A stretch of 64,000 nt of DNA from Saccharopolyspora thermophila. GTDB taxonomy: Bacteria; Actinomycetota; Actinomycetes; Mycobacteriales; Pseudonocardiaceae. The stretch lies in assembly GCF_014646075.1 (NCBI RefSeq), contig NZ_BMMT01000002.1:124001-188000 (forward strand), in the 5' to 3' direction. Below the pieces are notes generated by a model. That model saw nothing but the letters and a program-made list of their open reading frames with translations, was not told the origin of the DNA and did not search any database. Within the stretch, counting starts at the first letter, position 1. Each line of letters begins with the position of its first letter. Position numbers and translations under genes: made by a program. Positions 1 through 8,247 of the stretch are shown one piece after another.

Positions 1-1
1 C

Positions 2-1099
2 GCGTCGATGGCCGGCACCACCTCGCAGCCCGCGCTGTCGTCGGTGGTGGCCGCCACCGACCACACCGACCAGGCCACCGGGCTGGACCTGCGGGCGGTG
101 TGCGACCTGGAACCGTACTGGGAGGCGGTGCGCAAGATTTACCAGCCGTTCGAGGCGGGGCTGGCCTCGCCGACCGGCCGGGTCTACACGCACGAGATTC
201 CCGGTGGCCAGCTGTCGAACCTGCGCACCCAGGCCGTGGCGCTCGGCCTCGGCGACAAGTTCGAGGAGATCGAGGCGATGTACGCCGCGGCCGACCGGAT
301 CCTGGGCCGGTTGGTCAAGGTCACCCCGTCGTCGAAGGTGGTCGGCGACCTGGCGCTGCACCTGGTGGGCGCCGGGGTGGACCCGGCCGACTTCGAGGCC
401 GACCCGCGCCGGTTCGACATCCCGGACTCGGTCATCGGCTTCCTGCAGGGCGAGCTGGGCGACCCGCCGGCGGGCTGGCCGGAGCCGTTCCGCACCCGCG
501 CGCTTCAGGGCCGTACCGCGGTCCGCAAGGTGGCGGAGCTGTCCGAAGAGGACCGCGAGGGACTGCGCAGCGACCGCCGCAACACCCTCAACCGGCTGTT
601 GTTCGCCAAGCCCACCAAGGAGTTCACCGAGCACCGCGAGGCGTTCGGCGACACCTCGCTGCTGCGCAGCAAGGACTTCTTCTACGGGCTGCGGCCGGGT
701 GAGGAGTACTCGGTGGACCTGGAGCCGGGCGTGCGGCTGCTCATCGGCCTGGAGGCGATCAGCGAGCCGGACGAGCGTGGCATCCGCACCGTGATGGCCA
801 CGCTGAACGGCCAGCTGCGGCCGATCCAGGTGCGCGACCGCTCGGTGGCGTCGAACCTGCCGGTGGCGGAGAAGGCCGACCGGTCCAATCCGGGCCACGT
901 GCCCGCGCCGTTCGCCGGTGTGGTGACGTTGTCGGTCGGCGAGGGCGACGTCGTGGAGCAGGGGCAGACGATCGCGACCATCGAGGCGATGAAGATGGAG
1001 GCGGCGATCACGGCCCCGCAAAGCGGCCAGGTCAAGCGCGTGGCGATCGGCGGCGTCCAGCAGGTCGAGGGCGGCGACCTGATCATCGAACTCGGTTGA
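2..1099 (+). CDS. pyc: Pyruvate carboxylase, C-terminal part (5' end outside window)
   Basis: Pyruvate carboxylase makes oxaloacetate from pyruvate and bicarbonate using ATP and biotin, an anaplerotic reaction in the cytoplasm. The visible part opens in the carboxyltransferase barrel (M-A-G-T-T-S-Q-P motif) and continues through the conserved carboxylase domain (H-E-I-P-G-G-Q). It ends in a biotinyl domain whose E-A-M-K-M-E motif, about 35 residues from the C-terminus, holds the biotinylated lysine. The frame is open to the left edge, so the start codon lies before the window. A perfect hairpin follows the stop. Pyc is commonly followed by rsmD and coaD in actinobacteria; here about 7 kb of accessory genes separates them. 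Confidence 0.96.
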   Translation, partial: ASMAGTTSQPALSSVVAATDHTDQATGLDLRAVCDLEPYWEAVRKIYQPFEAGLASPTGRVYTHEIPGGQLSNLRTQAVALGLGDKFEEIEAMYAAADRILGRLVKVTPSSKVVGDLALHLVGAGVDPADFEADPRRFDIPDSVIGFLQGELGDPPAGWPEPFRTRALQGRTAVRKVAELSEEDREGLRSDRRNTLNRLLFAKPTKEFTEHREAFGDTSLLRSKDFFYGLRPGEEYSVDLEPGVRLLIGLEAISEPDERGIRTVMATLNGQLRPIQVRDRSVASNLPVAEKADRSNPGHVPAPFAGVVTLSVGEGDVVEQGQTIATIEAMKMEAAITAPQSGQVKRVAIGGVQQVEGGDLIIELG

Positions 1100-1110
1100 C
1101 CCCTGTCCGT

Positions 1111-1145
1111 GAAGCGGGCCGTTCCACAGCGGGACGGCCCGCTTC
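1111..1145 (+). terminator. Hairpin terminator after pyc
   Basis: A perfect 12-bp inverted repeat (arms 1111-1122 and 1134-1145, 11-nt loop) starts 11 nt after the pyc stop. There is no U-tract, as is usual for actinobacterial hairpin terminators. Confidence 0.7.
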
Positions 1146-1284
1146 GCGTGAGCCCCTTCATGGCTCTGGGGTCAACGTCGTTGGGCGTGGTGGCTGGCTT
1201 CGGGGTTTTGGCAACCGGCTGAGGGGGAACGGCGTCCACGAGGTGTCGGCGGATGGTCCGCCATCGAAGGGTGTGGGGGTTGTG

Positions 1285-1815
1285 ATGCGGCGTTGGGTTC
1301 GTGGTTCGCTGGGTGTGCTGTTCGCCTTCGGGTTGGTCGTCGGTGGGGGTGTTGCCTCGGCGCAGGGCGGTTCGGGGGTTCGGGACGTGGACTGGCGGAA
1401 CGCGCAGTACACCGTGCCGCCGGTCGGACCGTGCCCGGAGCAGTTCGTGCCGTTCACCGACGGCGCCGCCGAGGTCGGCAACTGGGTGTACCGGCTCGCG
1501 CCTGACCTGCCGGTCGGGTACGCCGACGTCACCGGGGAGGGCGTGGAGGACGCGCTGCTGTTCGTCGAGTGCGGGCCGCGCAACTCGGAGTACTCGCGGG
1601 CGCTGGTCGGCGTGACGACCGGTTCGGACGCCCGGATCCAGCCGCTGGGCACCGTGGTGAGCCCGCCGGTGTGGACCCAGGTGCCCAACCAGGTGACCGT
1701 GCATGACGGCGACATCGCGGTGCGGATCGAGGACTTCGACACCGGCGCGACCTGGACCGAGCACTACCGGTGGGCGCAGTCCGCCCGGGCGTTCGTGCGC
1801 GTCGACGGGCAGTGA
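1285..1815 (+). CDS. Small secreted protein of unknown function
   Basis: I do not recognise this 176-residue protein. It begins with a basic M-R-R-W-V-R segment and a hydrophobic stretch ending near A-S-A-Q, which reads as a Sec signal peptide cleaved around residue 28. The mature part is acidic with no transmembrane segment, and two cysteines could form a disulfide. Aromatic and beta-prone motifs suggest a small beta-rich extracellular domain. ATG 1285 was chosen because it places the signal peptide at the N-terminus and follows a G-rich ribosome-binding stretch; GTG 1282 is equally possible. A perfect hairpin follows the gene at 1844-1875. Confidence 0.75.
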   Translation: MRRWVRGSLGVLFAFGLVVGGGVASAQGGSGVRDVDWRNAQYTVPPVGPCPEQFVPFTDGAAEVGNWVYRLAPDLPVGYADVTGEGVEDALLFVECGPRNSEYSRALVGVTTGSDARIQPLGTVVSPPVWTQVPNQVTVHDGDIAVRIEDFDTGATWTEHYRWAQSARAFVRVDGQ

Positions 1816-2121
1816 TCCCGCTCGGCGCGCGACCAGCCCCGGGCGCGGGTGCGCGGCCGAGGTCGCGCACCCGCGGATGACCCTCCTCGGCATGCTTTTT
1901 CGGCATGCTTCGCGATTCGCCGCACGGACGCCGCCGCACTCCCCAACTTCCGGCAGACTTCGGACTTCCTGTCCCAAGGTTCGGCAAACCTGGTGGTCGG
2001 TCGCCGGGCGAGCGTCCCACCCGTCACCCCGAGAGGTCTTTGTGATGCGGTTGGTCCGTTTGTCGCTGTCGGCGAGATCACCACCGTGCCACGATCCGGG
2101 TACTGACCCGGGAGGTTCGGC
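1816..2121. other. Intergenic stretch with a hairpin
   Basis: This gap of about 300 bp has no convincing gene. It contains a perfect 11-bp inverted repeat (1844-1854 and 1865-1875, 10-nt loop), the likely terminator of the upstream gene. Near 1886-1915 a short G-G-C-A-T-G-C-T-T word occurs twice in direct orientation. The rest presumably holds the promoter of the peptidase gene. Confidence 0.5.
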
Positions 2122-3531
2122 ATGGGACGGCTGGGTGTCGCGCTGGCTGCGCTGCTGATCGCGGCGAGCGTCCCGGAAGCGGGAGCGGCGGATCGGGACT
2201 GGCTGGCCCACCGGATGACCACCGGTGGCGACGTCGTGGCGCACCTGGTCGCGCTGGACGCGATCGCCGCCGCCCACGGCGGCACCCGCGCGGTGGGCAC
2301 CCCGGGTTACGACGCCTCGGTGCGCTACGTCACCGACCGGCTCACCGCCGCCGGATACCGGGTCACCTACCAGGACGTGCCCTACCACGGGTTCCGGCCT
2401 GACGTGGAGCGGCTGACCACGCCCGACGGGTCGGCCGTGCGCGTCCTGATGTCCCAGTACGCGCCCTCCACCCCGGAAGGCGGCCTGACCGCACCGCTTG
2501 TCGCGCTGCCCGCCGAGGGCGACGCCACGCCCGGCTGCGAGGCCACCGACTTCCCGACCACGGTACGCGGCGCGGTCGCGCTGGTGCGTACCGGTGGCTG
2601 CACCACCCCGGACAAGGCCCGCGCCGCAGGCGAAGCAGGTGCGGCCGCGCTGCTGCTGCATGACGTCTCGCCCGCTCCGTGGGCGGTCCTGCGGTTACGC
2701 GCGCCGGATTCCGCCATCCCGGTCGGGCACATCACCCAGCTCGCGGCCGAGGACCTCGCCGCGCAGGCGGGGCGGCCGGTCGCGCTGGAACTGTGCGGGC
2801 ACGACGAGGACGGCACGATGGTCAACGTCTTCGCCGAAACCGCCGGTGGGGACCCGCGCCGGGTGGTGATGGCCGGTGCCCACCTGGACAGCGCCTACGA
2901 TGGCCCGGGGATCAACGACAACGGCTCCAGCGCGGCGGCCGTGCTGGAGGCCGCGCTGCGGCTGGCGCCCCACCAGCATGGGGTGCCGAACAAGGTGCGG
3001 TTCGCGTTCTGGGGCGCGGAGGAGCTGATCAACGTCGGCTCCCGGCACTACGTCGACTCGCTGACGCCCGCCCAGATCCAATCCATCGCGCTGTACCTGA
3101 ACTTCGAGATGCTGGCGTCCGGCAACTACGCGCACTTCGTGATGGACGGCGACGACAGCGACCACCCGGACACCGGCGGTCCCGGCGCACCGCCCGGGTC
3201 CGGTGCGGTGGAGGCGGTGCTGACGCAGGGGTACCGCGTCCAGGGCGTGCCGGTGCTCAGCGCCGACTTCACCACGATGCCCTCCGACAGCGAGGCGTTC
3301 ATCGCGGCCGGTGTGCCCTCGGGCGGTGCGCACGGCGGCATCCGCGGCATCAAGACACCACAGGAGGCGGCGCTCTTCGGCGGCACGGCGGGCCAGTTCT
3401 ACGATCCGTGCTACCACCAGCCCTGCGACGACCTAGCCCACCTCAACCGGGACGCGATGCGGCAGAGCGCCCGCGCGGTGGCGTGGGCGGTGGGCCGGTT
3501 CGCGGTCTACGCCGACGACGTCCGGCGTTGA
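2122..3531 (+). CDS. Secreted M28-family aminopeptidase with PA domain
   Basis: This is a 469-residue extracellular zinc aminopeptidase similar in layout to the Streptomyces griseus aminopeptidase type. A signal peptide (residues 1-22, ending A-G-A-A) precedes an N-terminal part that includes a protease-associated domain (roughly 110-220). The catalytic M28 domain shows the zinc-ligand signatures A-H-L-D-S, G-I-N-D-N-G, F-W-G-A-E-E and C-Y-H-Q-P-C. The position usually occupied by an Asp ligand (N-F-D-M) reads N-F-E-M, a conservative change that could alter metal affinity. ATG 2122 is 5-9 nt after a GGGAGG-like site. It is convergent with the P450 (no gap), so it could supply N-terminal trimming for that pathway, which is only an inference. 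Confidence 0.9.
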   Translation: MGRLGVALAALLIAASVPEAGAADRDWLAHRMTTGGDVVAHLVALDAIAAAHGGTRAVGTPGYDASVRYVTDRLTAAGYRVTYQDVPYHGFRPDVERLTTPDGSAVRVLMSQYAPSTPEGGLTAPLVALPAEGDATPGCEATDFPTTVRGAVALVRTGGCTTPDKARAAGEAGAAALLLHDVSPAPWAVLRLRAPDSAIPVGHITQLAAEDLAAQAGRPVALELCGHDEDGTMVNVFAETAGGDPRRVVMAGAHLDSAYDGPGINDNGSSAAAVLEAALRLAPHQHGVPNKVRFAFWGAEELINVGSRHYVDSLTPAQIQSIALYLNFEMLASGNYAHFVMDGDDSDHPDTGGPGAPPGSGAVEAVLTQGYRVQGVPVLSADFTTMPSDSEAFIAAGVPSGGAHGGIRGIKTPQEAALFGGTAGQFYDPCYHQPCDDLAHLNRDAMRQSARAVAWAVGRFAVYADDVRR

Positions 3532-4677
3532 TCAGCCGGCCCGCAGCGGCAGTTCGTCCAGTCCGCGCTGCGTGGCGGTGGGGCGCTGCCGCACCGGTCC
3601 GGCGAGTTCGACGCGGTCGAAGGCGTCGGCCATGGCGTGCAGCAGCACCACGCCGATCCGGTTGGCCAGGTGCCCGCCCAGGCACGAGTGGGCGCCGCGC
3701 CCGTACAGCAGGCTCGGTCCCGCGGCCCGGGTGAGGTCCGGTTCGGCCGGGTCCGGGAAGACCGCCGGATCGTGGTTGGCGGCCCCGAGCATGGCGATCA
3801 CGACGTCACCGCGCCGCAACCGGCGACCGCGCAGTTCCACGTCCGCCAGGCAGAACCGGCTCACCGCCTGCACCACGGGGTCGAGCCGCCCGAGTTCGGC
3901 GACGCCGTCCGCGTCGATCCCGCGCACCTGTGAGGTCTTCAGCGGGCCTCGCCGCACCAGCTGGTGCATCACGTTGCCCAGCATGTTGCTGGTCGAGGAG
4001 TAGCCCGCGTCGAACACGGCCTTCGCCGAGTTCACCAGGTACCGGTGGTCGATCGAGGTGATGTCGGCCAGTCCGGCGAACATCCCGCTCCGCGCGGTGG
4101 AAACCCACCGCGCCACGATGTCGTTGAGGACCTCCCGGGCGGCGAGCGCGGGTTCCCGGCGCCGCGGGTCGAGGCCCGAGTCCATGCCGAGCACCATGGT
4201 CCGCGACGCCTCGCGCAGCGGTCGGTCGTCGTCCGGGTACGGCACCTCGCACAGCAGGCACATCGCCTGCAGCGCAAGCGGTTCGGCCACGTCGTCGACG
4301 AAGTCGAAAGTGCTTGCGCGGCGCAGCAGTTCGTCGGCGATCCGGCGCACCTCGACGGCCCAGCGGTCCAGGTCCCGACCGCGCAACGCGCGCACGAAGT
4401 AGTGCCGCACGGCGGGATGTTCGGGCGGGTCCATGGTCTGCAGGCTGATCACCGAATCCGGGATCGGCAGCCCGAGGGCGCGCGGATCGGAGCCGAAGCA
4501 GGCCGGATCGCGCAGCACCCGCACGCAGTCGTCGTGCCTGGTCAGCACCCAGGAGCGCAGCTGCTCGTGCCAGCGCACCGGGTCGGTGGCCCGCAGCTGC
4601 GCGTAGACCCGGTACGGGTCGGCGAGCATCTCGGGGGACAGCGGGCGGAAGATCTCCCCGGTGGCGGACGCGGTCAT
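3532..4677 (-). CDS. Cytochrome P450, probable peptide cross-linking (biarylitide BytO-type) enzyme
   Basis: This is a soluble 381-residue bacterial P450. The heme-binding loop Y-G-R-G-A-H-S-C-L-G places the thiolate cysteine at about residue 332. The K-helix ExxR is E-L-G-R, and the I-helix carries A-G-Y-S-S-T in place of the usual A-G-x-x-T. ATG 4677 was chosen because GAGGAG lies just upstream and the N-terminus matches the family (L-S-P-E-M-L-A-D-P-Y). Upstream in the same direction, 88 nt away, is an 18-bp ORF encoding MSYIH with a strong ribosome-binding site. A P450 directly behind a pentapeptide M-x-Y-x-H gene is the known minimal biarylitide arrangement, in which the P450 couples the aromatic side chains of the core Y-x-H. 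P450 assignment is certain; the substrate is inferred from context. Confidence 0.95.
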   Translation of the reverse strand: MTASATGEIFRPLSPEMLADPYRVYAQLRATDPVRWHEQLRSWVLTRHDDCVRVLRDPACFGSDPRALGLPIPDSVISLQTMDPPEHPAVRHYFVRALRGRDLDRWAVEVRRIADELLRRASTFDFVDDVAEPLALQAMCLLCEVPYPDDDRPLREASRTMVLGMDSGLDPRRREPALAAREVLNDIVARWVSTARSGMFAGLADITSIDHRYLVNSAKAVFDAGYSSTSNMLGNVMHQLVRRGPLKTSQVRGIDADGVAELGRLDPVVQAVSRFCLADVELRGRRLRRGDVVIAMLGAANHDPAVFPDPAEPDLTRAAGPSLLYGRGAHSCLGGHLANRIGVVLLHAMADAFDRVELAGPVRQRPTATQRGLDELPLRAG

Positions 4678-4765
4678 CTGCGCTCCTCGGCACGACTGGG
4701 TGATCAGCACCTGCCCGCATCGGGGCTGGCAGGCACCGACCGCCGGATCAGTTCCCCGGGTGTTC

Positions 4766-4783
4766 TCAGTGGATGTAGGACAT
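4766..4783 (-). CDS. Pentapeptide RiPP precursor MSYIH (biarylitide-type)
   Basis: ATG (4783-4781), then Ser, Tyr, Ile, His and TGA give a complete 18-bp gene. It is preceded by GGGGAGG (4796-4790) six nucleotides before the ATG, one of the best Shine-Dalgarno sites in the window. The peptide fits M-x-Y-x-H, the pattern of biarylitide precursors such as MRYYH, where a two-residue leader precedes a Tyr-x-His core. The P450 gene starts 88 nt downstream on the same strand, so the two are probably co-transcribed. The same reading frame stays open upstream, but the long version has no start with a comparable binding site and an arginine/proline-rich sequence typical of a non-coding frame. The product would be a cyclic Tyr-Ile-His tripeptide linked through the Tyr and His side chains. 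Confidence 0.78.
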   Translation of the reverse strand: MSYIH

Positions 4784-5060
4784 GGCGGACCTCCCCTCGG
4801 TTTTTCGTACGCGAGTGGTGCATTGGGCCGAACCGGTGGCGTGCTGACGCGCGGGTGGAGATGACCGAATTCGGGTTCGTACCGGCGCGGCACCGTTTTC
4901 CCGGGCGCAACCGCCGAATTCTCTGCCCCCAGCGCGATTCGCCCCGCGTCCGCGCGCAACGCTACTCCGGCGTTCCGCGGTTTTTCCAGCAAGTCGCCCG
5001 GTTGGCGCACATGCGGAGAGAACCGGAATTTCCGTTGGGCAGCCCCGTGTTCGGCGAACG
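4784..5060. other. Leader/promoter region of the pentapeptide-P450 pair
   Basis: This non-coding stretch lies between the dehydratase remnant and the pentapeptide gene. Apart from the ribosome-binding site at 4790-4796 it has several AT-richer patches (around 4799-4806, 4898-4922 and 4978-4986), unusual for this genome and suggestive of promoter or operator sequence for the minus-strand genes. No other gene is apparent. Confidence 0.4.
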
Positions 5061-6015
5061 TCAGTGGATGGCGGGCTCGGGCGCGCCACCCGAACCGGCC
5101 AGGAAGTCGAAGTCGCAGCCCTTGTCGGCCTGCGTGATGTGCCTGCCGAAGAGCTTTCCGTAGCCGCGGGTGAACACCGGCTCCGGCTGCTGCCACTCCG
5201 CGCGCCTGCGTTCCAGTTCCTTCGGCGGGACGTGCAGGTCCAGGCGGCGGTTCGGCACGTCCAGCTCGATCAGGTCACCGTCGCGCACCAGCGCCAGCGG
5301 GCCGCCCGCGAACGACTCGGGCGCGACGTGCAGCACGCAGGTGCCATAGCTGGTGCCGCTCATCCGGGCGTCGGAGATTCGCACCATGTCGGTGACGCCC
5401 TGCTGCAGCAGGCGCCGGGGGATCGGCAGCATGCCCCACTCCGGCATGCCCGGCCGCCCAGCGGTCTCGCGCCGCGCAGCACCAGCACGGTGTTCTCGTC
5501 CACGTCGAGGTCCTCGCACGTCGATGCGCGACTCCAGGTGCTCGTAGCCGTCGAAGACCAGCGCGGGACCGGTGTGCCGCAACAGGTTCGGCTCGCCGCG
5601 GTCGTCTTGATCACGCAACCGTCCGGGGCGAGGCTGCCGCGCAGCACCGCGAGCCCGCCCTCTCGGACAGCGGGTCGTCACGGCGGCGGATGTCCTGCCA
5701 GGCGAGCTCGACGGCCAGCCGCCCGGTGGCCACCGCCAGCTGCGGGTGGTGGGAGAACGCGGCCGGGATCGACGACGCGCCGGGCAGCGTCAGGCCCAGC
5801 GCCTCGGCCGCGGCGGTCATGGTGGAGGCGGTGCCCATCGTCATGCAGTGGCCGGGGGAGCGGGCGATGCCGTCCTCGATCTCGTCCCACTCCCGGTCGC
5901 CGATGACCCCGGCGCGCTTCTGTGCCCAGGTGTCCGAGCCGCTGCCCAGCGTGGTGCCCTTCCAGCGCCCCTTGAGCATCGGTCGGGCGGGCAGGCCGGC
6001 GACACTGAGGTTCGT
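5061..6015 (-). pseudogene. Decayed IlvD/Edd-family dehydratase
   Basis: Pieces of a dihydroxy-acid/sugar-acid dehydratase lie in order but in different frames. Around 5979-5700 are P-M-L-K-G-R-W-K-G, S-P-G-H-C-M-T-M-G-T-A-S-T-M and L-P-G-A-S-S-I-P. Around 5650-5590, in another frame, is L-R-G-S-L-A-P-D-G-C-V-I-K, then V-F-D-G-Y-E-H-L-E-S-R-I-D, D-V-D-E-N-T-V-L-V-L-R-G, and finally G-M-P-E-W-G-M-L-P-I-P through D-A-R-M-S-G-T-S-Y-G-T to the stop at 5061. The N-terminal third with its first iron-sulfur cysteine is missing, and roughly 120-150 residues between L-A-W-Q-D-I-R and D-D-P-L-S-E are deleted. Several frameshifts interrupt the rest. The gene cannot make an active enzyme unless the frameshifts are sequencing errors, which would not explain the deletions. 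Confidence 0.85.
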
Positions 6016-6022
6016 CGCGCGA

Positions 6023-8074
6023 TCAGACCGGCTTGAGGACGGTGAGGAGCTGGGTCGCGCGGCTGAGGGCCACGTAGAGCGCCCGGCGGCCGGTCGAGGA
6101 CTCCGCCGCCAGCCCGTCCGGGTCCACCACCAGCACCGCGTCGTACTCCATGCCCTTGGCCTCCAGGCTGCCGACCACCCGCAGGCGGTCGGATTTCGCC
6201 CCGGACATCCACTCCCGCACCTCGTCGCGGCGCGCCATCGTGGTGATCACGCCGACCGTGCCCTCGGCGGCGGCCACCAGCTCCTCGGCCGCCGACCGCG
6301 CCTCCCGCGGCAGCACCTCGGCCGCCGCCTCCCGCACCACCGGCTGCACGCCGGTGCTGCGCACCGCCACCGGAAGGTCGTCGGCAGGCACCAGGTCGCG
6401 CACGGCGTCCGCAGCCAGGTCAAAGATCTCCGCCGAGTTGCGGTAGTTCGTGCGCAGCGTGAAGCGGCGGTGCGTGCGCTGCCCGCTCAACGCCTCCCGC
6501 CGCGCCTCGGCCGCCTCCGCCGGGTCGGGCCACGAGGACTGCACCGGGTCGCCCACGATCGTCCAGCTCGCGTGCCGCCCGCGGCGGCCCACCATGCGCC
6601 ACTGCATCGGTGACAGGTCCTGTGCCTCGTCGATGACAACGTGCGCGTACTCGTCGTAGTTGGCCGGGCGCTGCGGCGACTCGGCGGCCGCGTGCGGTTC
6701 GTCGCGGCGCCGCCTGGGCGGCGGCCCGGCCAGTACCCGCAGCTCGTCGATCAGCGCGATGTCGGCCACCGTCCACTCAGTCACCTCGGTCCACGACTTG
6801 GCCAACAGGTCGACCTCCTCGGCCGACAGCAACCGCCGCGCGGCCTGCGACAGCCGCGCCGGGTCCGACAACCACCGCAGCACCTGCATCGGGTACAGCG
6901 GCGGCCACCAGCGCACCAGGAACCGGTGGAACTCGATGCGCTCGCCGATCTCGCTGATCAGCTGGTCCCGGTCCGGCTGGAAGTCCGGCCCCGCGGCCTG
7001 CCGGGCCTGCTGCCACAGGGCCTCCAGCAGTGCGTCGGCCGCCCGCATCCGGCACCGGTTCGGCTGCCCGCCCTTGGCGTGCAGCGACCGGCGGATCCGC
7101 TTCAGCTCGTCGGCCTCCAGCCTGAGCACCACACCGCGGTAGAACATCTGCAGCTGGTCCGGGGCGTCCGGCGGCGGCAGCCGCAGCGCTCGCCGAAGCA
7201 CCTTCACCATCCGCGACGACCCCTTGATCTCCGCGGTGCGTGGATCGTCGACCTTGTCGGTGCTGATGCCGTCCAGCACCTCGCCCAGCGCCCGCAGCTC
7301 CACGTTGTGCTCGCCCATCGACGGCAGCACCCGCGAGATGTAGGACATGAACACCGGCGACGGCCCCACCACGAGCACACCCGGGCCGCCCAGCCGCCGC
7401 TGCTCCCGGTACAGCAGGTAGGCCGCGCGGTGCAGCGCCACCGCGGTCTTCCCGGTGCCCGGACCGCCGGTGATCTCGGTGACCCCGCCCTCCGGCGCCC
7501 GGATCGCCTCGTCCTGCTCCTTCTGGATGGTCGCGATGATGTTGCGCATCGCGTCGCCGCGCGAGCGGGTCAACGCCGCCATCAGCGCCCCCTCGCCGAC
7601 CACCCGCATGTCCGCGGGCGCGCGGTCGGGGTCCAGCAGGTCGTCGGAGAGGTCCACCACCCGCTCCCGGGAGGACCGGATCACCCGGCGCCGCACCACG
7701 TTCCGCGGCTGCTCCGGGGTGGCCTGGTAGAACGCGGCGGCCAGCGGCGCGCGCCAGTCCACCAGCAGGTTGTTGAACTGCGGGTCGCGGATGCCCAGGC
7801 GGCCGATGTGCACCGTCTCGCCGTCGGCGAAGTCCAGGCGGCCGAACACCAGGCCCTCGGACTCGGCGTCCAGCGCCTGCAACGTGCGGTTGGCGTGGTG
7901 CAGCATCACGTCCCGCTCGTTGAGTGCCTCGGGCGTCGCCTCCCGGCCGTACTCGTAGCTCCTGTCGCGCATCGCTCTGGCTTCGGCGCGCAACTCGTCG
8001 AGCCGTGCGTAGACGCGGTCGACGTGCTGTTGCTCGACCGCGATCTCGGCCTGCTTGATGGACGCTTCGGACAC
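6023..8074 (-). CDS. helR: HelD/HelR-type superfamily 1 helicase-like ATPase, RNA polymerase-recycling factor
   Basis: This 683-residue UvrD-like ATPase belongs to the HelD family, which binds RNA polymerase and strips it from DNA or inactive complexes; actinobacterial HelR members also displace bound rifamycins. The N-terminal coiled-coil prong (residues 1-70) is followed by the HelD-specific region G-R-L-G-I-R-D and D-W-R-A-P-L-A-A-A-F-Y. Walker A is G-G-P-G-T-G-K-T near residue 210, the Walker B-like motif is V-I-D-E-A-Q-D-L, and late helicase motifs are R-T-N-Y-R-N and A-K-G-M-E-Y-D. The start is GTG 8074 behind GGGGAG. I saw no rifamycin-associated element (the GGGGCTT-type inverted repeat known upstream of some helR genes) in 8075-8247. 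Confidence 0.85.
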   Translation of the reverse strand: MSEASIKQAEIAVEQQHVDRVYARLDELRAEARAMRDRSYEYGREATPEALNERDVMLHHANRTLQALDAESEGLVFGRLDFADGETVHIGRLGIRDPQFNNLLVDWRAPLAAAFYQATPEQPRNVVRRRVIRSSRERVVDLSDDLLDPDRAPADMRVVGEGALMAALTRSRGDAMRNIIATIQKEQDEAIRAPEGGVTEITGGPGTGKTAVALHRAAYLLYREQRRLGGPGVLVVGPSPVFMSYISRVLPSMGEHNVELRALGEVLDGISTDKVDDPRTAEIKGSSRMVKVLRRALRLPPPDAPDQLQMFYRGVVLRLEADELKRIRRSLHAKGGQPNRCRMRAADALLEALWQQARQAAGPDFQPDRDQLISEIGERIEFHRFLVRWWPPLYPMQVLRWLSDPARLSQAARRLLSAEEVDLLAKSWTEVTEWTVADIALIDELRVLAGPPPRRRRDEPHAAAESPQRPANYDEYAHVVIDEAQDLSPMQWRMVGRRGRHASWTIVGDPVQSSWPDPAEAAEARREALSGQRTHRRFTLRTNYRNSAEIFDLAADAVRDLVPADDLPVAVRSTGVQPVVREAAAEVLPREARSAAEELVAAAEGTVGVITTMARRDEVREWMSGAKSDRLRVVGSLEAKGMEYDAVLVVDPDGLAAESSTGRRALYVALSRATQLLTVLKPV

Positions 8075-8247
8075 CTGAGTTCGTTCTCCCCGTCTGGCGC
8101 GGTGGGCAGACCAGTCAGCGTACGGCCCGCCGTCGGCCCGCCGTACCGGCTCCCAGGAGCCAAGAAGCTGCGTACCCAGGCGTAAACTGCGCGGAAACCA
8201 GCGACCCGCCGAACGCCGGCCCGCAGGGCGTGCGCGACGATGGACGG

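Noticed and set aside
3532-4677. P450 lacking the ExxR motif
   Set aside because: On closer reading E-L-G-R supplies ExxR before the R-F-C-L region, so the enzyme appears intact.
4766-5089. 107-codon minus-strand frame ending in MSYIH, as an extended precursor with a long leader
   Set aside because: The upstream part is Arg/Pro/Ser-rich with poor codon bias and has no ribosome-binding site comparable to the one 6 nt before the internal ATG.
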